Of a stretch of 64,000 nt of DNA, positions 45,515-56,929 are shown one piece after another (the first letter of the stretch is position 1; each line of letters begins with the position of its first letter). The stretch lies in contig JBCFYV010000012.1 of NCBI GenBank assembly GCA_039000515.1, positions 14,820,290 to 14,884,289 of the forward strand, written 5' to 3'. The DNA is from Timema cristinae (taxonomy: Eukaryota > Arthropoda > Insecta > Phasmatodea > Timematidae). The notes beneath the pieces are model-generated. The model ran no database searches. It was not told where the DNA came from and was given only the letters and a program-made list of their open reading frames with translations. A program made the position numbers and the translations under genes.

Positions 45515-46635
45515 TGATGGTAGTTAAATGAGTTAGCTAGCATGAGTTAACTCCATGGAGAGTTATGAAACAAAAAAAAATCCTTGAAGAGGAATTATCA
45601 TTTTAATCATTGTAAATGGTAAGCTACCAGGAATCTAGGCTGTTAAGATACTATGGCTAATCTATTCCTAAATAGTACCAACTTGACATGCAATGGTATA
45701 TTTATACTTCCACCCTATCTAGGGCACACTATAGCTAGTGCATTTAATTAATGTAGTAACTAATACAAACTGTGCCTGAAGGGGGCTGAGGACTATGCAC
45801 TATTCATGCGTGCCACTACTACGAACTAGTAGAGATCCCACAGGTTGCGCATCTTAAATAGGTACACTAAAGAGAAACAATAGGGACTGGTATAAGTCAA
45901 ATACCTTATTAGGTCATAGAACAAAGCGATAGATAGCCTGATTTTCACCATTAAGTGATCCTAACCATGGCCATACAGTTTAGGGAGTCATGGCTATTCT
46001 ATAGTATACACACCTTTTCTTATGGACATAGAAAAAGAAGTCAAAGCACTGCCTTACTAAATCATGTCCTATGGACCTAGATAATTTGAGCATTAAGCCC
46101 ATGATTCAAAACTATGTATAACTTTGGACATAGTAAGAGAGTACTAAGACTCTGACGTTCTCTGCTAGTACAAATACTCATAATGACTGCCATAGCTACT
46201 TCTGTGGTGTGGAGGTAAGACCAACGCCTCTCACATTGTGATAACAAATTGATAAATCAACAGATTTAGGATCACGTCCAAGAAGTTCCTCGTCATATTG
46301 ATACAATAGAATACAATGTGTGAAGCGAGGAACGACGGTTATATACAAACAGAACTGTCGTCTCCAGAGAGGGTTTTCACCAGGACACAAAGGGGGGAGG
46401 TAAATTGCAGAATTGCACGGAACAACAACTAGTGCTTGTAGACGGCGCAAAAAACAAAGAGAAACAGCTCTGCCATTGCATCAAAGCGGGGCCTACGGGT
46501 GAGATGTCATTCTGTTGATCCTCCATCAACAGTCAGCTGGGGTATTTTCCCGAAGTTTTTACATTTCCCGGCAACATGAATTCACCGTGAGTTAATATCT
46601 GTCACACATTATTAGATTTTATTAGTTCTTGTATT
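45515..46635. other. Unrecognised segment, less A+T-rich than flanks
   Basis: No coding frame of note (an 84-codon minus frame at 46196-46450 is anonymous). Variants of CTATGGACCTAG / TATGGACATAG / TTGGACATAGT occur at about 46025, 46070 and 46120, hinting at a decayed short repeat. Confidence 0.3.
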
Positions 46636-46699
46636 CATTGTGTTAATCAAATGTATGGTATTTTGAGTGTACGTGATAAACAGGATGATTAAAACGCTA

Positions 46700-47302
46700 C
46701 ACCAGTAGATGAAAAACACAGAGGCGTTCAAAAACCTGGGAATCCTTATCACAAATTTTGCTTACTGCCCCAAAGAAGTTAGGTCAAAATTTTTCATGAC
46801 AAAGGAAGCTATCAATAAGAAGAGGTTACTGTTGATCAGTATGTTGAGCTTGTAACTGAGAAAGAAACTGATGAAATGTTACATTTGGAGCATCACGCTG
46901 TATTTATTATAAACTTGGACTCTTAGGAAGATGGCATAGAAGTACTTAAAGAGCTTTTATATGTGGTACTGGAAAAGACTTGAGAATATCAGGTAGACAA
47001 ACAGGGTGAAAAATGAAGAACTCCAAAGAGGAGTGTGTGAGAAGAGAACCGTTTTGGATGTGATTTTTCAGTGGGAAGCAAATTGGATTGGGCAAATTCC
47101 CTTAAGGAAATGTCCTCTGCACAACGTCATTGACAGAAAGGTTAAGGGAAAGACAGATTAGGAAGGAGGATTCAAATATAGTATGACTTGAGGGAAATAA
47201 GAAAATTCTGGGACTGAAAGAGGAGGTGTAAGACAGAGGGCATTGGCGGTTTAAGTTCACCAACAAAATAAATGAACATGTCGTATGACAGAACTAATAT
47301 TA

Positions 47303-47303
<1 letters not shown>
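46700..47303 (+). mobile_element. LINE ORF2 C-terminus, frame intact apart from stops
   Basis: From 46712 to about 47165 one frame runs with no frameshift and about six stops. It reads TEAFKNLGILITNFAYCPKE, VRSKFFMTKEAINKKRLLL, LRKKLMKCYIWSITLYLL, TWTLRKMA, MWYWKRLENIR, NRVKNEELQRGVCEKRTVL, WIGQIPLRKCPLHNVIDRK. These match the C-terminal part of APE-type LINE ORF2 (FKYLGSxIT, EIRxRIxxAKxAF, LRKRLxKCYVWSxxLYGxETWTL, MWCWRRMLKISWTDRVxNEEVLRR, WIGHxLR). The 5' part is absent. An (AAT)n tract follows 3' and probably began as the element's tail. Lack of indels suggests it is younger than the other LINEs here. Confidence 0.9.

Positions 47304-47343
<40 letters not shown>
47304..47343 (+). repeat. 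(AAT)n microsatellite at the LINE 3' end
   Basis: About 13 uninterrupted AAT units. On the minus strand it produces an artificial poly-leucine frame. Confidence 0.95.
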
Positions 47344-47346
<3 letters not shown>

Positions 47347-47349
47347 GTA

Positions 47350-48225
47350 GTGGTTAGGAAGATATATCCATTTTTAATTAGGTGAGAGTTATTAAACTTA
47401 TAGGACAAAACTTCCTCACTAAACCAGACTGGTTTTCGAGTGCCTACATCTCAACCACCGGGTGACCAGACAAGAATAGCTTAACATTTAGCTTGTATGC
47501 CAAATGATGTGGACTATAAACTAACGAATTAGATTGCCTTCTTGAAGGATTTATAATGATTGTGTCTTGTGGGCTGCAGCTCAATTTACACATATTCTTG
47601 GAATTTCCTCGCCCCTTACGCTTGGAACCCAAACGCTCCCTCCTCTCACTATCACCATTTGGCAATAAGTGATTTCACCTTTTCCTGGGATTGTATATGG
47701 TCAATGCCGAGTGATATTTAAGTGATAGTGTATTGTTAGTCTAATTTTAATGTTTGAATACCAGAGTGGCAAAAATAATTTAAATATTGCTTGGTCAGAT
47801 AAATTAATATTAATTGATTCTACATATTAATTTGATTAGTTCTTGAATATTTGTCATCGGCACAGTGGCATTTGAAAATAATTGTTTTGACTTGTAGTTC
47901 AAATTTTAAAGGCTAACAAAAAAAAAGTTATTGTATAGGAAATAAAACCAAACTAATCTACTAAACCATATTTTAATTATTTTGGAAAACATCCCTTCCA
48001 TTCTAATTCAATTCATTGCTAAAATTCTACTCACTTTTTGGCATAATATTTATTCAAATATACACGCACTTCACTTACTAACAAACATATTTCTCCTCTA
48101 AAACACTCAACCCTATTTTTGAATAGCCTTTTCTGTTTATTTATACAATCATTCTATATGCACTTATCTTACCATTTAAGGTTTTACAACTCTGATTCCA
48201 ATTTTAAAGCGCACGTTTATAGTTT
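47350..48225. other. A+T-rich sequence without a gene
   Basis: No supportable feature; a 73-codon minus frame at 47444-47665 is anonymous. Confidence 0.45.
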
Positions 48226-48599
48226 TGTATAAATAAACTTAAAAGGATTTGTATTCTCTCTTGACCCTTCGGGGAGAGTATTGTGATCGTCAAAAAATCT
48301 AGCCCGAGATTCTGATAAATATTGAGGTTCATGACACCGTGAAACAGAAAAAATTGTTTTTGCAAACACGGTATCTAGGATTACCATAGGGCATTCAGGA
48401 GGAACTTTTGGAATTATATATATTATCCTAAAATGAAGTGTAGTTTACTGAAGGGCAATAAGTAAAAACACAGATTTTCTCAATATCAGTTATAACGATC
48501 TTGATTAAATTTGGTATTTAAGCATTGTCTAGCAATACAAAAGAATTTGCAAATATCCTTTTCCCATGAAAATTACTTTAAGGGTACTTTAGACTGGCG

Positions 48600-48880
48600 A
48601 GGTGACCTGGTGGTCTAGGGGTAGGGTTTCAGACTTCTGTGTTGGGGTTCCGGGGTTTAAACCTTGATCCCAGCACAGATTTATTTGATTGCCAAACTCT
48701 TCCTTCACCCTGACATGACGTATATTAATCACAACTTGTGAATGTGTGGAATGCCAGGCCTTCACGATGGTTTGTATTCCATGTTAAACTGTAGGTCATC
48801 ATTTAACCTCACTATCACCCTAAATTACATATTAGCGTAAGTGCATATAGCCCAAACGGGTAGTAATACTTGGTCTAATA
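48600..48880 (+). mobile_element. SINE-A, full length, diverged, nested in Repeat-R
   Basis: Head GGTGACCTGGTGGTCTAGGG with a decayed box B (GGGGTTTAAACC), body with CAACTTGTGAATGTGTGGAA and tail CATATAGCCCAAACGGGTAG. Unlike the 15.7 and 37.2 kb copies it keeps the GACGTATATTAATCACAACTT segment, so it belongs to the longer form. Ends in AAT repeats. No exact TSD; a weak TTTA...CGAGG match is present on both sides. It interrupts Repeat-R, so it is the younger of the two. Confidence 0.85.
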
Positions 48881-48940
48881 ATAATTAATAATAATAAAAT
48901 ATTAATAATAATATAATAATTAATAATAATAATAATTTTA
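48876..48940 (+). repeat. AAT/ATA-rich tail microsatellite of the SINE-A
   Basis: About 60 bases of imperfect AAT/TAATAA repeats starting at the SINE 3' end, apparently expanded from its tail. Confidence 0.85.
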
Positions 48941-49174
48941 TCAACGAGGATGTACAATTTTGCGAATATCTTCGCAACTATTTGAGATACTAAATAAATT
49001 ATCATTGTAAAGTTGTGGTACTAATTGAAATAAAACTCTTTATTTAAAATATATTTTCAGAAAATTATTAGTTTGTGAGCTATAGGTAAATATATAAATA
49101 TTTATGCAGGTCTTTGGGATGTGAATTTTTTTCTATGCCTTTTGGTGAACAAAGACGATCTTCTTTACTCAATG

Positions 49175-50835
49175 TTTCTGTAAGAGTGTATATTATTCTA
49201 GTCCTTTGGTTGAGTTTTTCTGCAACCATATATAATATTTCATTTCACAAAACAAACAAGATTTTTTTAAATATGTATATTTTAAAATAAAAAACAGAGA
49301 GTCTCTGCAGTGCGATCTATAATTTATTTAGTATCCTCGTGCTTCCTTTTTATCTATTAAAGACTTTTTTCAAAACTTACATTGCCAAGGATAAAACAAT
49401 AAAAATCAAAATATCCAACTAAATTTGTGTTTTATTTGGTCATATGGTTAAATATTATAATCGTGAAAATGATTTACCATGAGATAACGTTGGATCTTGA
49501 CAAATTTATTATCTTCAAGCTAAAAAAAAAGTGGATTATACTTATTAGGTTAGTCCTAAATTTTGAATTTGGATCACAGCTGAAATAGTTTGATTAATTT
49601 AATTTCAACTTTATATATTAATATATAATGATCATGCCTCCAAGAGAAATCTTTACTTTGATTCTTGTCTTAAAATTAATGTTAGTTAACTGATTATTAA
49701 TTTCTCGAAATTGTAAACTTTTCAAAAATATCTCTAATAATTATTATATTCAAAATTTAAATCTGGAAATTAATTTGCAAAATAAATAAACGTTTTCTTG
49801 ATTTACAAATAGAAATTTAGTTAAAGATGATTAATAAATGTAATATTTCTGAACAATGGAGTTATTATAAAAATAGCTCGAATTTTTTGTTAAAAATAGG
49901 AATATGTGAAGGTTTTACATGATAAATAATAATTTAGTTTTTTTATTAGTAACCATCATCAATGTTATGTTTACTAATGACTAATTTTGGAAAGCTTGAC
50001 GTTTTAAAAAGAATTATCTATTAGACTTTTGTTAAAAATAGATTTTTGAAAGGTGTTTAGTATAAATCTCATGATATATTGAGATTTTTTGAAAAACATT
50101 ATTGTTTGCTGCTAACCAACTTTTAAAAGCTTTGTTCCAAACTTTAATCAATTACGTGAAGAAGTATGTGAGATTGTGTTGTATCATTTATTTCAATTAA
50201 TCAACTAACAAGTGTTTATCAATTTTGACTATAAGAATTTGTTATCACATTAGCAACACAGTAATTTACTATTAATATAATAGTCAAATGAATATATTTA
50301 ATTCGGTTTATTTTCTGGACCGATTGATAATAACATCATATGCCCTACAAACTGCATCCCTAATAAAACAGAATCCCAAATTTCATCAACTGTTCAATTT
50401 TAAGGCGTTCAGGTATCTAGCCTTGTTTCCTTATTTCAGTAAACAGGCGCATTATTAACTCATTTAAGATGTCTGACAACATTATATATTTAAAAAAATA
50501 CTTATTGCTCATGCAATGATTTGATAAATTTGTGTGTTCACTTTTATTGAATTTCCTCAAAGTTCAGTTTTCAAATTTTATTTATATTTTCAATTTTTTC
50601 TCCCAGAATATGATGGTAACAATACATGCACATTTCCCACCTCACCCTGAGCAATATAAGTCCTACCGCAACAAATGTAATCTTATTTCACACATAGCTT
50701 GCATCAGCCAAGGAAATAAAACAGGTTATCTAATTTTACTTTATTTGGAGATTGGTATGAGTGGAGCGGTGTAGGTGTGGGGGTGGTGGTTGGATGTTGG
50801 GGAACATGAGGAGACTACGGGGGTGATGGATGGAA
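49175..50835. other. Very A+T-rich sequence without a gene
   Basis: An 80-codon plus frame at 50532-50774 has no recognisable content. Nothing else supported. Confidence 0.45.
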
Positions 50836-50844
50836 GTGATGTGA

Positions 50845-50871
50845 GTGTGTGTGTTGTGTGTGTGTGTGTGT
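50845..50871. repeat. (TG)n microsatellite
   Basis: Interrupted TG repeat within a G-rich stretch (50760-50910). Confidence 0.85.
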
Positions 50872-50911
50872 TGTAGGGTGTGGGAGGGTGTGGGAGTTTT
50901 GATCAATGGGG

Positions 50912-51435
50912 GGAAGGAAAACATTTGCAAAACAACTTGTAACTTTTCCCATCTAAGTTTGTGTGCCAGTAGTGACTGTTCCAAGTTGTCCTATCCACTT
51001 CATAGTGGTCCTCGAACACTCTCTCTACCTCATTGGGTAGCCGATTCATCAGTTGAAAGACCCTTTATGACTGTAAAAAAATATATATATTACATCGACC
51101 CCTATTTTATCTTGAATCGGAAAGGCTCTGTTAAAATATTTCTATAAACATGTACCTAGACTAGGCCAGTCCAAATTAAGCTTCTTCTATTTATTTTTTC
51201 CCCATGTCCTACTATACTTGAAGAATATCCATATTTTATTACCAATGACGTGTCGTGGATTGTTGCTAGGGTGAGCAAAGACTATTAAAACTATACAATT
51301 TCTCTCTACCTCACTCCCTATTGGCTCTGCACCACACAACTCACAAGCTAATTTAGGTTAATAGATACAATACTAGGCCAATGAATGTTAGACCTTTAAC
51401 TTTTTCTCGACACCTCGACGAGAACATTTATATAA
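50912..51435. other. Sequence without a recognised gene
   Basis: A 100-codon frame at 50845-51147 starts in the TG tract and has no recognisable domain. Confidence 0.35.
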
Positions 51436-51439
51436 TTTT

Positions 51440-51700
51440 TAGAACCACTTCTTACTACTCGTTCAGGTTAGGCCTATATACATATTCACTAATTAAGCTA
51501 GTAATTTTAAGGATTAAGAAGGTTATATTTAAAGGAAGTGTACCTGCATTCGCGTAGAGTGAAAGTGGAAAACTATTTTGAAAAACAACCTCAATACACC
51601 CAACCGAGATTAAAATCTCGATATCTCCTTCATCTGCAATCTAGTTTAATACAAGATTAGTTCACTAGTACCCAGGCGGGCAGTGAGATATGGTATAAGC
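51440..51700 (-). mobile_element. Old full-length SINE-B-type copy, with a second tail fragment
   Basis: Plus strand: tail complement (CTTCTTACTACTCGTTCAGG), body AAGTGTACCTGCATTCGCGT then GAGTGAAAGTGGAAAACTA, box-B complement GAGATTAAAATCTCG. To its right AGTACCCAGGCGGGCAGTGA resembles the tail in the plus orientation, suggesting remains of another copy facing the other way. Confidence 0.55.
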
Positions 51701-51704
51701 AATC

Positions 51705-53785
51705 GTATTGTGAAGGAAAATGAAGTCAATATAATTTATGTCGTACAGCGTAAAATGATTTTAAACCAGAACTAATTTTATATTTAGAACTATTGTTTTA
51801 CTGGTGTCCTTTAAGAGGTTTTATTTCGTTTTGGATATTTAATAATCGCAACGATACTCGAGTTGTCCATAGCTTACTATCATTGTTGGCTGTGATATCA
51901 TAGCTCTAAAAATGCTGATGTTTACTTAGATGGAATTTCAGGGGCTATTTTAATTTGATTTTACCCATTCTCTCTCCATTATGATTTGTATATATGGATT
52001 TCTTATGTGTTAACCCTCGAATAACTCGTAGTTTACTTTTATGTACACGCACACTGGATTTGAGACAAAGTCTCACAAAGGTTTTTGAACATGTTTTTAA
52101 AGATAGTAGCGTAACGCTCTTGCAAAGATATGAGGCCTAACATTAGGTTATGGTCATTAAAAGTCTTTTAAATATTCAATTAATCGAGAAACGCAGTTTT
52201 TCAATATAATATCTAACGGTAGAATATTTAATTTGTATTTATTTTTAAATAGTTAAAATAATTTATTTATGTTACACAATAGATATCACCACTATCAATG
52301 GAACATGTAATAAGAGTTTGATTAAAAAGATTTAAACCAAATAGTAGTTTATCTCAAGTTGTAGGCACATATTTGTTTGAAATAGGTTAATGATATTTAA
52401 CGTTCAGTTTTGTCATAACTGAACAAACTTTCCAAAATTGTATTATTTTAATATCCTTAAAGTTCACAATCAATTAATTATATTTGTACTAAAATACTAA
52501 AATACCAGATTTATTATTATATTTTTAATAACCAAATAGTGGGTTGACCTTCCACTTTTTTAATTTAATTTAAATATTTTAATAAAAATAATGTAAGTGT
52601 TTGCTGGTTAATACCTATAAGTTATTTCAATTAATTACTTATTATTTCAAATACATGTATGTAGGCCTTAAGAAATAAAAAATGCCTCAAATCACTTTAC
52701 ATACTAAAATACATTACCAAGCTATTATTTTCCACCGCCACAATTCTACGTGTGGTAAACCATCACAAATATAGAGTTGAAGCTTTTAACTACGCTGGAA
52801 GTAATTAAAGACTCAAGAAGTCTTGCCAACCTTAATTACTCATTAGTCAGCTTCACTTCTAAATGTATTACGACACAAGAGGGCAAAAATAACAAAATCC
52901 TTCGAAAGGAGGCAAAAAGTAAAGTAAATAGAATAATAGTTGGGAGAAGTGGTGAGGGTAAAAGAGGGGAGGGGAGGGATGAGAGATATAATACAGCTTT
53001 TAATTCGTACATAAAAACAACTTCTAAGGCATAAAACATCTCTGTGTCTGTGATATTTGTGTTTGTGTGCTCGTATATGAGAAGCACATTTATAAATGAT
53101 AGTCATGACGGGGCCTCGTAAGTAACGGGAGGAAAGTATGACACACGAGATATATCGATAGTTTTCCTAGCTGACTCAATACATTGGCGGTGGAAGTTCT
53201 TGCTCGCTACCTGCCTCTAATATCGTGTGTGGCCACTGCACAAATATTTGCTAAGAGGTTTCTGAGAGAGATCTTTTAATCCCTTCTATGAATATTTGAA
53301 TCGCCATTAATTGTGATGAAAACAACTCTTATAGTCACTTAAGGAGGAGATTATTGGTACCTTTACTAAAATAAAATATTGGCCTGGTGAAGTAGGGTCG
53401 TGATTTAATTCGAACATTTAACATTTCACTTTTGCTTATGATCTGCGATTAATGCCAAAAGCATGGGCCAATTTTAATTAAATTTAGCAAGGGATGTTCC
53501 TTGAACCCATGTATGCATATAATTTTATTTTAAATTTGAATTATATTGTAAGACTAATGACATTAAACCACGTGGTAAAGATTTAACTCGCTATTAGTAT
53601 GATGTATTTTTGAATAATAGTATGATTTTGTTTTTTGTCAAACTTGACCACCAAATAAAATATAATTTAGAGTTCCAAGAAAATAAGTATAAAAGTTTCA
53701 ACTTGAAATCCAAGAAGAAATCTTAAGACTAGTAAGGACGAGAACTTAGAATAATTATTATAAACATTTTAGTTAACTAGCACTT
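51705..53785. other. A+T-rich sequence without a recognised gene
   Basis: Opposed anonymous frames of 83-87 codons overlap at 52777-53106 around a purine-rich stretch; none has a recognisable domain. No repeat or RNA supported. Confidence 0.4.
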
Positions 53786-53789
53786 TTAC

Positions 53790-54145
53790 TCTTTCGTTAC
53801 CTTAGAAGTAGAGAAAGTATTGGCATCATCAAAAAATTAAATTCGAGAACATATTTTTATAAAACCAATAATTTTCAAGTTATAGGAAAAACCTAAAAAG
53901 TTTTGTTTGAAATGACGTGTTTCTAAGGACATTTCCGTATCTCCACAGCAATTTAAGATACTAAATAACTTGTCAATGCAAAATTGTAGTGCTATTAAAA
54001 TTAATAACTTTTATTTCAAATATGTCTTTATAAAACCAATAGTTTCTGAGATATGGCAAATATAGTAATACAATTTTTGTGAGATTTAGTTGTGCAGAAA
54101 TACTAACTATGTTTTAACGCAATAATTATCAAATTCCATAACGTA
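53790..54145 (-). repeat. Repeat-R copy, internally deleted
   Basis: The plus strand starts GAGAAAGTATTGGCATCATC (complement of the right end of the 21.5 kb reference) and soon passes to GTATCTCCACAGCAATTTAAG, TGTCAATGCAAAATTGTAGT and AACCAATAGTTTCTGAGATA, ending AACGCAATAATTATCAAATTCC. The last blocks match the complement of 20440-20650 closely. The middle of the unit is missing. With the other two copies it shows that both outer ends are conserved. Confidence 0.75.
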
Positions 54146-54149
54146 AGTA

Positions 54150-54965
54150 AATATGTATCTCAAAAAGTTAAGCAATTTTCCCTTTAACTTCTTAAGGGAA
54201 ATGTTTGTACATCAGTTATCTATCTTTGTCATTTTAGACTCTATAGTCAATATTTACCTTTTTAATGGTCTAAATTTTAAAAATGGGGAATTTAATAACA
54301 ATGTGATAACCATAAGTTGTGCAAGTTCTAATAAAAATGTCGAAAACCTTTACTGAAAGTCGAAATTTTAATATGAAGTGTTGACCCTTTAGGACCCAAT
54401 ATTGATACATTTATTGTCTAAAATACAAATGAGGATTTAATTCTGTGAAAATTAAATTATAAAATTTTAAACTGGAGGTCAAAAATCGTTTTACATAAGT
54501 ATGAACAAATTTCAGCTCTGGGTTGGTAGTGTATATTATTTCGTTTCATAATATTAGGGGTTTTGAGTAGTTATCTCAATTTTTAAACAATGGAGTGAGA
54601 AAGTCCGTGTGGAGTTCCGTACCTATTTATTGAAATAGTGGCAGTGAATCTCCGGGTCCTATAACTACTAGAATCCAATTTTCATATAAATGGTCATATA
54701 TAACAGATAGAAAATATAACTAGATATAATTACATATGTATACGCCAATTAATGTGTTATTTAACTGCCCCTATTGATATATATTACCAATATCTATAAA
54801 ATAACACTAATAATAAAGTAAAATGCTATCAATGTTTACAGCACAGAATATATTTGTGTTCTCTAAAAGGTACTTAAAATTCCACATGTAAGAAATCAAA
54901 TTTAATTTATGACAGCAAAAAAATGTATTACATATAATCTCAAACAATGAGCACGTAGACTAAAC
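54150..54965. other. A+T-rich sequence without a gene
   Basis: No supportable feature; a 67-codon frame at 54153-54356 is anonymous. Confidence 0.45.
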
Positions 54966-54969
54966 GTCA

Positions 54970-55450
54970 AATTCAGCTCTTACAGGTAGTCTGCCGTTGA
55001 ATGGGAGGTCTATGCTGGCGGCTGGGGTTCAATCCTTGGTCCCGGCACAGATTTATCTGATTACCAAATCCTTCCTTCACCTCTGACAAGACGTGTATTA
55101 ATCACAACTTGTGAATGTGGGGAATGCCAGGTATCCACCGTGGTTCGGATTCCACGTTAAACTATAGGTCCTTCATTTCATCTCACAATCACCCTACCAT
55201 TACACATTAGCGTAAGTGCGTATAACCCGAACGGGTAGTAAGACGTGGTGCTAATAATAATAATAGAATGGAAGGTCAAGGTCAAAATCCCAGACAGGTG
55301 TACCAAGAGTGGAGTTTCCTAAATGTGTTTTCACTCTCATTCCACGCAGATGAAGTTACACTTCTTCTAAATACTATCTTGTTTATTCGCATCACATTAA
55401 TGCAATCAATGCGGAGAGCAGAGATGAACAGTAAGACATGGTGCACATAA
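54970..55450 (+). mobile_element. Old SINE-B-type copy split by a SINE-A
   Basis: Left part (54970-55010): CTCTTACAGGTAGTCTGCCG and the start of box B. Right part (55266-55450): GGTCAAAATCCCAGACAGGT, TGGAGTTTCCTAAATGTGTT, TTTCACTCTCATTCCACGCA and AGTAAGACATGGTGC, which are SINE-B box B, body and tail in order. Removing the SINE-A restores a continuous SINE-B layout. The duplicated target lies at box B. Confidence 0.6.
55011..55265 (+). mobile_element. SINE-A, 5'-truncated, nested in SINE-B, near-perfect TSD
   Basis: Starts inside the head at TATGCTGGCGGCTGGGGTTC (box B present as GGGGTTCAATCC, box A missing). The body is well kept and includes the GACGTGTATTAATCACAACTT segment; it ends GTGGTGCTAATAATAATAAT. 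Flanking repeats are GAATGGGAGGTC (54999-55010) and GAATGGAAGGTC (55266-55277), 11 of 12 identical. Another truncated-on-arrival copy. Confidence 0.9.
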
Positions 55451-55454
55451 GACT

Positions 55455-56925
55455 AATATAGTAGGTTACTACTTTATTTATTTTTATAGTTTTCAAAAAA
55501 TGGTGATTTCATCAATAATAGGCCATCCTTTTAAAATAACAGAACTTATTCAAGTGTAGTATCTGTAGTAATATCAACTCAAATTAGAGCATAGCTTGAT
55601 TCAATTCATCTATGATCAAATGTGATTTATATGAATTCATTGTAAGATTTTTCAAATTTTCAAATTTTGCATAGAAAAATATAATAATATTTCCCCCTTT
55701 ATATCCTCTCCACCTAAACTCGTTTCTTATTCATATTTACAAAGTGTCCCTAAAGTAGCATAAATAAATTAATATGTCTAAGGACTGTATTAAACTATTA
55801 TATTTACTTTATAAATGTTCTTTGATAAAATAAATATTATATAACTTTGAGTCCCTTTAATATATTTTATAAAATTATGTATCACACAAGAATTTTGGTA
55901 GGGCTGGCCGAAAATTTTCATGTGCCCTGAACGAGGCTTAAAATTAGCACACCAGTTATATTCGCATCCCCTGTGTAAATAAAAATAAAGAGGCACAGAA
56001 ATACAAGACAAAAAAAACACTACCACACCCCCTCAATGAATGTAGAAAAAACATCATCCCTTCTCCACTTTCTTTCATCTTAATATCTTTGGAAGCTTTC
56101 AAATAAATACGAAAGTGATTATTAGCTAATTGACCCCGAATGTAACTTAACCATGAAAATGTTTATATTATAAATTCATATTAATAAAAAATTCTCTTAG
56201 TATTAAAATAAGCACTAAGCTTATTTTTTTCTTTATTTTGAAATAATTATTGATGAGTTGTTTTATTAAAAAAAAGCATACTTGGAAAAGCTATATTTCA
56301 TTGGAATGTCCTTAAGACCTTTGTACCCTAGGTAGCCACTTAGATTTTCCTAATGGTCCTGGTGATAAGATTTTATCCAAGTCGCAGGATCGCAAATATA
56401 AGCAGCAGTTAAAAACGTAATTGAACAAAACCAAAAGTTGTTTTAATTAACTCTGAAGTCTACACTATTTATATGTGTGTTCTTTCTTTTAATTAATAAT
56501 TATATTTTTTGTGACAATATTTTGAAAGTGTCGTGGTTAAATAGTAGATATAATTTCTATGCTTTCGCATCTCACTTTCAATTTCTTATAGCAGGCAGGT
56601 GTTAATTCATTAATACTCATATTGCCCTGTTGTCAACAACTTTTTGACATTATCCCAATCATTTAACTTATTGATATATAATTCAAGATAGTCAATATCA
56701 TGAATAATATTTGCAAGTGTTTTAAGAGTATTCTAAACATATTTTCGAGATTAGTATCAAAGCAACTACCCTTTTTTAACTTTCCACGTTCATGATATTC
56801 AGGGTCAGGATTTGGATGATAAATCATCTTCTATTTGGTACATCACACACAATCCTTATAATCATCATCACGAACATTTCCATTAACGGACTGGGTCTGT
56901 ATAAATATAAATTTATCTCAAATAT
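55455..56925. other. A+T-rich sequence without a gene
   Basis: A 78-codon minus frame at 55790-56026 has no recognisable content. Nothing else supported. Confidence 0.45.
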
Positions 56926-56929
56926 TCCA

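Larger units (their letters stand above)
48230..49170 (-). repeat. Repeat-R copy, interrupted by a SINE-A
   Basis: Inverse orientation to the 20.4-21.5 kb copy. Left part: GAGTATTGTGATCGTCAAAAAA (complement of the right end of the reference), TTTACTGAAGGGCAATAAG and CTTGATTAAATTTGG. Right part (from about 48940): CAACTATTTGAGATACTAAA, TTGTAAAGTTGTGGTACTAA and a TTAGTTTGTGAGCTATAGG block. A SINE-A and its AAT tail lie between. Only one unit of the tandem pair is represented. The terminal hairpin is also here, as CTCTC/GAGAG near 48255-48277. Confidence 0.7.

Noticed and set aside
47172..47408. Minus-strand frame with a leucine run
   Set aside because: The run is the translation of the (AAT)n microsatellite and the rest is antisense to the LINE end.
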